DNA from: Parvibaculum sp036499025
Lineage (GTDB): Bacteria; Pseudomonadota; Alphaproteobacteria; Parvibaculales; Parvibaculaceae
Direction of reading: 5' to 3'
Length of the DNA stretch: 12,210 nucleotides
Assembly (NCBI GenBank): GCA_036499025.1
Contig: DASYEM010000032.1
Coordinates: 1 to 12,210 of the forward strand
Position numbers and translations under genes: made by a program. The notes below the pieces were generated by a model. That model worked only from the letters and a program-made list of their open reading frames with translations. It was not told where the DNA came from and did not search any database. Numbering within the stretch: position 1 is the stretch's first letter; every line of letters starts with the position of its first letter. Of this stretch, positions 7,308-12,210 are shown in pieces.

Positions 7308-8840
7308 TCAGTCCGCCGACACGCGGCATCGGGCGGGCAGAAACAGAAGCAAGTTCGACTTTTCATATTTGAACGGTCCCGCGAGAACGAAATCGTTCGC
7401 GGCGGCATAGGCTTCCATGCGCTCTTCATAATCGCCGCCTTTGGCCGAGCCTTTGTAGAGGCCGGTGAGCAAGGCCGTATGCGGGGTCATGTAGTTGCCG
7501 ACGTCGGAGAATTTTCTGTAGGGCGAGTTTGCGCGCCGTAGGTTTTCGTCGACGCGGAACATGAAGCTGCCCGCAGCGCTGCCCGGCGACAGAGGCAGGC
7601 CCGCGCCGATGGCGGGGACGCCGCTCGCGCTGAGGATTTCGGTGACGCAACCGGGATGCGCCGCGAGCGCGGCGGCGACGGGTTTTTCCAGATCGGCATA
7701 GGCGCGGGCGACGAGGATGGGTGCGTAGCGGTGTTTGTTCAATTGCTTCACCACGAAGCGGCTGTCGATGAGGATGGTGGCGACAAGCAGGAAGGAGAGG
7801 CTGCACAGCACAACTGGTTTGAAGGCGAGGTTTTTATCGGCGATGGAGGCGGCGAAGGGCACGGCGAAAAGAATGAGGACCAGCGCCGCCGCGTTCCAAT
7901 ACTGGATGAAATAGACCATCGGCTGCGCAGCGGCGAAAACGGCGGCGGCGAAAAGGATCGGAGCCTTAAGGGACCGATCGCTCTGGCGGATCGTCTGTCG
8001 TCCGGCAAGGACAATTGTGGTGGCGGCAAGAGTGAAAAGCGGGAGGGCATAGAAGACGAAGGCGCCGCTGCCTTTCAGGACCGATGCAAGTTGATCGAAG
8101 GCCGAGAGCTTTCGATGCGTGTTGGTGATGAGGTGAAACTGAACATTCAGGAAAAGAAAGAGCTGCGGGTCGCGGAGAAGATAATAGGCGACGGGAAGAA
8201 GGCCGATAACGACGCCGGTGGCATAGGGAAGGATGAGCCGTCTTGTTGGCGCTTCCAGCAGATAGAGAAGCGCGAAGGCGGCACCGAATGTCAGGAAATT
8301 GAGTTTGCTCGCAGTGGCTAGGCCGATGAGCAAGCCGATGAGGAGCGACGAAAGATTTGTCTGTTTCCGCCCTATGTGCAGATAGCAGGCGGCGGCAAGA
8401 AAGAAGAGCGGCAGCGCATAGCTCCCGATTTCCTTCATGTTCGAATAGATGTGCGGATTGAACAGCAGCAACGCGAAGGCGGTCTGGAAAACATAGACGC
8501 GCGGAAAAAGGCGAAAGGCCGTTGCCGCCGCCAATCCCGCCGCGCCGAAGACCAGCAGGATGGAGAGAAGCCGCGCCGCGAGGAAAAGATGCGGCGGACC
8601 GAACAGGAAATTCAGGGCGGCATAGACATAGATGCTCAGCGGCGTCTGGACGTAAGCGATCTCGCTATAGAGGCCGAAACGCGAAAAGAGCGAGGCCGAG
8701 GCGACATACATGTCGTCATTGATGTTCACGCTACCGAGTGCGGCGAGCGCGCGCGAGACGGCAAAGACGATTAGCGCGCCAGTGACGAAGCGCGGGAGCC
8801 ATGTGTCCAGCACGCGCCGAGACGCCGGATCAGCGAACAT
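7308..8840 (-). CDS. Polytopic membrane protein, probable GT-C-type glycosyltransferase (PMT/ArnT/RgtA-like)
   Basis: Likely role, inferred: transfer of a sugar from a polyprenyl-phosphate donor to an envelope molecule on the periplasmic face. The 510 residues begin with a transmembrane helix (17-36), then a loop with NINDDMYVASASLF (39-52) and YVQTPLSIYVYA (63-74); an acidic pair soon after helix 1 followed by a P-containing amphipathic stretch is the usual GT-C (PMT_2/GT39) plan. About 11 further hydrophobic segments follow, to about residue 358. The last 150 residues are soluble and probably periplasmic, and I do not recognise them. The sugar, acceptor and exact family are unknown. ATG 8840 has AAGGAAAG just upstream. 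The start overlaps the end of the FAD gene by 11 bp, so the two are likely co-translated. Its end faces trpE with only 15 bp between the stops and no clear terminator. Confidence 0.75.
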   Translation of the reverse strand: MFADPASRRVLDTWLPRFVTGALIVFAVSRALAALGSVNINDDMYVASASLFSRFGLYSEIAYVQTPLSIYVYAALNFLFGPPHLFLAARLLSILLVFGAAGLAAATAFRLFPRVYVFQTAFALLLFNPHIYSNMKEIGSYALPLFFLAAACYLHIGRKQTNLSSLLIGLLIGLATASKLNFLTFGAAFALLYLLEAPTRRLILPYATGVVIGLLPVAYYLLRDPQLFLFLNVQFHLITNTHRKLSAFDQLASVLKGSGAFVFYALPLFTLAATTIVLAGRQTIRQSDRSLKAPILFAAAVFAAAQPMVYFIQYWNAAALVLILFAVPFAASIADKNLAFKPVVLCSLSFLLVATILIDSRFVVKQLNKHRYAPILVARAYADLEKPVAAALAAHPGCVTEILSASGVPAIGAGLPLSPGSAAGSFMFRVDENLRRANSPYRKFSDVGNYMTPHTALLTGLYKGSAKGGDYEERMEAYAAANDFVLAGPFKYEKSNLLLFLPARCRVSAD

Positions 8841-10074
8841 CGCTTTCCTTGCGAGACGGGAGGCGCAGCGCGGGCGAGACGTGTTCCGGTTGCACGCCCA
8901 TGCCGATGGCCCGGGCGGGAAGACGGCGGAGAACCGGGAACCAGTTCAGGAGCTTGAGAAGGAACGGCGCTTTGACGGGCGCTGTATCCCGGAGCACCGG
9001 CTCGACGATGCGGGTCTGGGCGAAGACCTGAACGGCTTGCGTGACGCGGGTCGGGAAGATGCGGCGTTTTTCGACCTTGCGGAGATCGTTCGTCGTCAAT
9101 GTACCCGCGAGGAGCGGAGTGGCGAGAATATTCGCGGCGGCGACCGCGTCTTGTATCGCCAGGTTGATGCCGACGCCGCCGATGGGAGACATGGCGTGGG
9201 CGGCATCGCCGATGCAGAGAAAACCATCGCGATACCATCGGCGCAGACGATCGACTTTCACCGTCAGAAGTTTGACGTGATCCCAGTCGCTGATTTCGCC
9301 GACGCGGTCGCGCAGGGCCGGCATCAAGATGGCTATACTTTCGCGGAAGGCCTCGATGCCTTTGGCCTGCAATGCGTCGAGGCCGTCTTTCGGAATGACG
9401 AAGGCGCATTGCCAGTAATCGCCGCGGTCGATCATGATGAAGAAACGGCCCGTGTCGATGCGGCCCAGAGATTGCGCTTCGTCGGCGGCGTGGCGCGAAA
9501 GGCTGAACCACAAGACGTCGATGGGCGCGCCGAGATCTTCGACGGCGAGCCCTGCCCGTTCGCGGAGAACCGATTTGCGACCGTCGGCGCCGATTACCAG
9601 AGCAGCGGCGATGTCGAGCGGGCCTTCCGGCGTGGTGACGGCGACGCCGGTGATGCGGCCGTCCTGTTCCGCCAGGCCGGTCGCTTCGGCGTTCATCAGC
9701 AGATGGAAGTTCGGATAAGATTTCCCGGTTTCGGCGAGGAAGTTCAGAAACTCCCATTGCGGCATGAAGGCGATGTATTTGCAGAAGGTCGGCAGATGGG
9801 TGAAGTCGGCGACGGTGACTTTCGTTTCGCCGATCTGCGCGCCGATCTGAAAGGTCTTTTGATGCGGACGGGCAAGCAAGCCTTCGAGCAGACCGAGCTC
9901 GTGCATTACCTCAAGCGTTGAGGGATGGATCGTGTCGCCACGAAAGTCGCGGAGGAAGTCGGCGTGTTTTTCAAGCACTGTGACATCGGTACCCACCCGG
10001 GCGAGAAGAAGCCCGAGCATCATGCCAGCGGGGCCGCCGCCCGCGATGACGCAAGTGGTGACGCGCGCGCTCAT
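8830..10074 (-). CDS. FAD-dependent monooxygenase-like oxidoreductase (PHBH/UbiH-type fold)
   Basis: This belongs to the group A flavoprotein hydroxylase family (FAD_binding_3), whose members hydroxylate aromatic or quinone-like substrates with NAD(P)H and O2. The 414 residues show the FAD dinucleotide motif GGGPAGMMLG (12-21) ending in the acidic Glu35 of VTVLEKH, RGDTIHPSTLEVM (45-57), the DG motif IGADGRKSVLR (161-171) and the GD motif GDAAHAMSPIGGVGINLAIQ (289-308). The substrate is unknown; the GD motif differs from the GDAAH-HPIAGQGLN form I recall for ubiquinone hydroxylases, so a UbiH role is not claimed. A longer reading (start 10149) exists, but the ATG at 10074 is chosen because it overlaps the deacetylase stop as ATGA, a translational-coupling arrangement, and gives the canonical N-terminus MSARVTTCVIAGGG. 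It overlaps the glycosyltransferase-like gene by 11 bp. Confidence 0.85.
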   Translation of the reverse strand: MSARVTTCVIAGGGPAGMMLGLLLARVGTDVTVLEKHADFLRDFRGDTIHPSTLEVMHELGLLEGLLARPHQKTFQIGAQIGETKVTVADFTHLPTFCKYIAFMPQWEFLNFLAETGKSYPNFHLLMNAEATGLAEQDGRITGVAVTTPEGPLDIAAALVIGADGRKSVLRERAGLAVEDLGAPIDVLWFSLSRHAADEAQSLGRIDTGRFFIMIDRGDYWQCAFVIPKDGLDALQAKGIEAFRESIAILMPALRDRVGEISDWDHVKLLTVKVDRLRRWYRDGFLCIGDAAHAMSPIGGVGINLAIQDAVAAANILATPLLAGTLTTNDLRKVEKRRIFPTRVTQAVQVFAQTRIVEPVLRDTAPVKAPFLLKLLNWFPVLRRLPARAIGMGVQPEHVSPALRLPSRKESDVR

Positions 10075-11045
10075 GAGGCTTGATGCCTTTTTACAATGGC
10101 CGTCAGCGGGACGAGCGTGAAGCCCCTCGCCTTCGCTTCGGGAATCCATTTTTCGAGAATGGCCAATGTTTCGGGGTGCGGGTGGCCGATGGCGATGGCG
10201 CTGCCGCGTTCCTTCGCCAGTTTTTCGAGACGACCGAATTCGGCTTCGACCTTGCCGCCCTCCTCGTCATTGTCGAGGAAAACATCGCGGGACAATGTCG
10301 GCAGGCCGACCTCGCGGGCGGTGTTCGCGGCTTGAGTGTCGGCGCCGGTGCGGCTGTCGAGGAACATCAGACCGCGCGTTTTCAATTCATCCATGACGAT
10401 GCGCATGGCGGCGGCGTCGGCTGTGAATTTGCTGCCCATGTGATTGTTGATGCCAACGAAGCCGTCGAACCGGCCAAGGTCCCAGATCAGGTTGGCGCGG
10501 ATTTCGCCGGGCGTCTGGCCGACACGCAGCGCGTGGGGACCGGGATCGGCAGAACCTTTCGGCTCCATCGGGACGTGGACCAAAATTTCGTGGCCACCGG
10601 CACGCGCGGCTTTAACGAAACCGGCAACGCCCTGCGCGTACGGCAAAAAGGAGAAGGTGATCGGCGCGGGAAGTTTCAACGCCCGCTCGGTGCCCTTGCG
10701 GTTGACGCCCATGTCGTCGAGGACGATGGCGATCATCGGGGCTTGAGGCGTCTCGGCGAGCGCGACGGCGTTGCGCTTCCACGTCGGCTCGGGTTCGGCC
10801 TTCGGCGTTTCGGACGCGGGCGGGAGAATGGCCGGTGGCGTCCCCACCTGTTTTTGAGGCGAAGGCAAAATAGTCGGAACCTGCGGGCCCGCGGCAAGCT
10901 TTGGCGGCGGGGGCGGCGCGGCAATCCAATAGAGCGCCAGAGCGACGCCGCCAGCGAGCGACAGGACACCCAGCGCGAGGTCGCGCCGGACTTGCGGTTC
11001 GGCCCACAAAGCCTTGATGCGTTTAATAAAATCGTCCCAAGACAT
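10071..11045 (-). CDS. Divergent polysaccharide deacetylase family protein (YibQ-like)
   Basis: The family (Div_polysacc_deacetylase, formerly DUF610) is a relative of NodB-type carbohydrate deacetylases; cellular substrates are poorly known. The 324 residues have a short cytoplasmic N-terminus, one transmembrane helix (about 24-42), a Pro/Ala-rich linker (about 43-100) and a periplasmic domain from about 104. That domain holds IAIVLDDMGVN (105-115), LVHVPMEP (155-162), GINNHMGS (198-205), FLDSRT (228-233) and IGHPHP (286-291), the acidic and His positions that define the fold. It is first of three overlapping minus-strand genes: its TGA overlaps the next ATG by 4 bp. In many alphaproteobacteria, as I recall, this family sits behind a ctpA-type protease gene; that partner is absent here. 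A poor ribosome site (GGAGTC) lies about 11 nt upstream of the ATG. Confidence 0.92.
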   Translation of the reverse strand: MSWDDFIKRIKALWAEPQVRRDLALGVLSLAGGVALALYWIAAPPPPPKLAAGPQVPTILPSPQKQVGTPPAILPPASETPKAEPEPTWKRNAVALAETPQAPMIAIVLDDMGVNRKGTERALKLPAPITFSFLPYAQGVAGFVKAARAGGHEILVHVPMEPKGSADPGPHALRVGQTPGEIRANLIWDLGRFDGFVGINNHMGSKFTADAAAMRIVMDELKTRGLMFLDSRTGADTQAANTAREVGLPTLSRDVFLDNDEEGGKVEAEFGRLEKLAKERGSAIAIGHPHPETLAILEKWIPEAKARGFTLVPLTAIVKRHQAS

Positions 11046-11096
11046 GGATCGGCGCCGACTCCTTCACCATATTGAGGGGCGAGCCTGCCACGATTC

Positions 11097-11126
11097 TTGC
11101 CGAGCTTCCGGCCCCCGCTCTATAAG
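11097..11126 (+). promoter_or_regulatory. Candidate sigma-70-type promoter for trpGD
   Basis: TTGCCG (11097-11102) and TATAAG (11121-11126) are 18 bp apart within the 127-bp divergent region between the deacetylase gene and trpG. Transcription would begin near 11133 with a leader of about 40 nt. The same AT-rich hexamer reads TTATAG on the other strand, but I see no matching -35 there for the deacetylase gene. Confidence 0.5.
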
Positions 11127-11133
11127 GTGCATC

Positions 11134-11159
11134 AAATCCGGCTGATTTGCCGGTCTTTT
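11134..11159 (+). other. Terminator-like hairpin with competing stem in the trpG leader
   Basis: CCGGC (11138-11142) and GCCGG (11149-11153) form a 5-bp stem with loop TGATTT, followed by TCTTTT (11154-11159), which resembles a small intrinsic terminator. A second stem, AAATC (11134-11138) with GATTT (11144-11148), uses the loop of the first and cannot form at the same time. It ends 13 bp before the trpG ATG. No leader peptide with tandem Trp codons is present, so classical trp attenuation is not supported. Confidence 0.35.
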
Positions 11160-11172
11160 CGAAAGTCCGCCG

Positions 11173-11766
11173 ATGCTGCTGCTCATCGACAATTACGACA
11201 GCTTCACCTACAACCTCGTCCAGTTCCTCGGCGATCTGGGGGCGCAGGCGGAGGTGCATCGGAACGACAAACTGAGTGTCGGCCAGGCGATCTCGAAGCG
11301 GCCGCAGGCGATCGTCATTTCGCCCGGCCCTTGCGACCCGGACAAGGCGGGCATCTGCCTCGATCTCATCAAGGCGGCGGCGGAAGAGAAGATTCCGCTG
11401 TTCGGCGTCTGCCTCGGGCATCAGGCCATCGGGCAGGCTTTCGGCGGGAAGATCGTGCGGGCGCCGCAGCTGATGCATGGCAAGGTCGATGCGATGCTGC
11501 ATAACGGCAAGGGCGTTTTCCGCAATTTGCAGAGCCCGTTGATGGCGACGCGTTATCACTCGCTGACCATCGCGCCGGAGACGTTTCCCGATGTGCTGGA
11601 GGTGACGGCTAAGTCCGGCGACGGGACGATTATGGGATTGCAGCACAAGACGCTGCCGATCCACGGCGTGCAGTTTCATCCCGAAAGCATCGCGACCGAA
11701 CACGGGCACGACATATTGCGCAACTTCCTTGAGATCACCGGCGTCAAGACGCTCGCGCGAGCCTGA
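11173..11766 (+). CDS. trpG: Anthranilate synthase component II (glutamine amidotransferase)
   Basis: The small subunit hydrolyses glutamine and delivers ammonia to TrpE. In some bacteria the same protein also serves p-aminobenzoate synthase (PabA role), which cannot be excluded here. The 197 residues match the family and begin with the hallmark LLLIDNYDSFTYNLVQ (2-17), followed by SPGPCDPDKAG (50-60), the nucleophile Cys80 in GVCLGHQAIGQAFGG (78-92), and His169 and Glu171 in QFHPES, so the catalytic triad is intact. The ATG at 11173 gives the normal N-terminus. It lies 3.9 kb from trpE, with an opposite-strand cluster between, and is followed by trpD after 3 bp, so the two are surely co-transcribed. 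Linkage to trpD favours a tryptophan role. Confidence 0.98.
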   Translation: MLLLIDNYDSFTYNLVQFLGDLGAQAEVHRNDKLSVGQAISKRPQAIVISPGPCDPDKAGICLDLIKAAAEEKIPLFGVCLGHQAIGQAFGGKIVRAPQLMHGKVDAMLHNGKGVFRNLQSPLMATRYHSLTIAPETFPDVLEVTAKSGDGTIMGLQHKTLPIHGVQFHPESIATEHGHDILRNFLEITGVKTLARA

Positions 11767-11769
11767 GGC

Positions 11770-12210
11770 ATGAGCGACTTCAAGACATTTTTGGCCAAGA
11801 TAGGCGAAGGGCTGACGCTCACTTCCGAAGATGCGGAAGAGGCTTTCGGCATCATCATGTCCGGTGAGGCGAGCGCGGCGCAGATGGGCGCTTTCCTGAT
11901 GGGCTTGCGGATGCGCGGCGAGACGGTCGTTGAGTTGACTGCGGGAGCGCGCGTGATGCGGGCGAAGGCGCTCGCGGTGAAAGCGCCAGCCGATGCCATC
12001 GACATCGTCGGCACGGGCGGCGACGGGCAGCAGACCTACAATATCTCCACGGCGACGACGCTGGTGGTCGCCGGTTGCGGCGTCCCGGTGGCCAAACACG
12101 GCAATCGCGCGGCCTCGTCGAAATCCGGCACGGCGGACGCGCTGACGTCGCTTGGCGTCAAACTCGATATCACGCCGGATGATATTTCCCGCAGCATCGA
12201 GGAAGCCGGT
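11770..12210 (+). CDS. trpD: Anthranilate phosphoribosyltransferase, 3' end outside window
   Basis: The enzyme joins anthranilate to phosphoribosyl pyrophosphate, the second step of tryptophan synthesis. I translated it by hand: the frame is open from ATG 11770 to the window edge, 147 residues of about 340. It begins MSDFKTFLAKIGEGLTL, with a helical N-terminal domain containing FLMGLRMRGET (42-52). The diagnostic PRPP-binding glycine loop GTGGDGQQTYNIST is at 81-94 and KHGNRAASSKSGTAD at 109-123, the latter part of the anthranilate/PRPP site. Only 3 bp separate it from the trpG stop. The GAGG over that stop lies too near the ATG to be a standard ribosome site, so coupling to trpG translation is likely. 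Confidence 0.97.
   Translation, partial: MSDFKTFLAKIGEGLTLTSEDAEEAFGIIMSGEASAAQMGAFLMGLRMRGETVVELTAGARVMRAKALAVKAPADAIDIVGTGGDGQQTYNISTATTLVVAGCGVPVAKHGNRAASSKSGTADALTSLGVKLDITPDDISRSIEEAG

Noticed and set aside
8710..9921. 403-codon plus-strand open frame over the FAD gene
   Set aside because: Shadow frame of the flavoprotein gene; the minus strand carries intact FAD motifs.
10075..10149. 25-codon upstream extension of the FAD gene
   Set aside because: The extension overlaps the deacetylase coding sequence and adds residues absent from the family; the ATGA overlap at 10071-10074 marks the natural start.
10080..11075. 331-codon plus-strand open frame over the deacetylase gene
   Set aside because: Shadow frame; the minus strand carries the deacetylase motifs and the coupled start/stop overlap.
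11023..12099. 358-codon minus-strand open frame over trpG and trpD
   Set aside because: It crosses two well-supported plus-strand genes and shows no domain of its own.

Overview
The window is GC-rich, densely packed chromosomal DNA from an alphaproteobacterium, most likely of the Hyphomicrobiales or a near relative. I base this on the kdsA–pyrG–secG–tpiA block facing away from a ppiD-like gene that is followed by trpE, on a trpG–trpD pair, and on the character of the proteins: a PpiD-like foldase with a degenerate parvulin domain, SecG with an Ala/Pro tail, and a YibQ-type divergent deacetylase. The genus cannot be fixed from the sequence alone. No phage, insertion sequence, CRISPR array, tRNA or rRNA was seen.

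Layout. Positions 1-3588 hold four minus-strand genes in transcription order tpiA, secG, pyrG, kdsA (kdsA runs off the left edge): glycolysis, the Sec translocon, CTP synthesis and Kdo synthesis. A palindromic, REP-like element sits between pyrG and kdsA. Positions 3589-3849 are a divergent control region with an imperfect 33-bp dyad and a candidate promoter. Positions 3850-7292 carry ppiD-like and trpE on the plus strand, 32 bp apart. Positions 7308-11045 carry three overlapping minus-strand genes: a divergent polysaccharide deacetylase, an FAD-dependent monooxygenase-like protein and a GT-C-type membrane glycosyltransferase-like protein. Positions 11046-11172 are a second divergent control region, with a good promoter candidate and a terminator-like hairpin ahead of trpG. 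trpG (11173-11766) is followed 3 bp later by trpD, which runs off the right edge.

How they work together. TrpE and TrpG are the two subunits of anthranilate synthase, and TrpD takes the next step of tryptophan synthesis. The trp genes are split into trpE (behind ppiD) and trpGD, with the opposite-strand three-gene cluster in between. PyrG and KdsA are linked through lipopolysaccharide, because CTP is needed to activate Kdo. PpiD and SecG both serve protein export.

Most of the window is conserved housekeeping DNA, and I do not see a convincing new defence or mobile system. The least explained parts are the overlapping deacetylase–FAD–glycosyltransferase cluster and the small palindromes in the intergenic regions.
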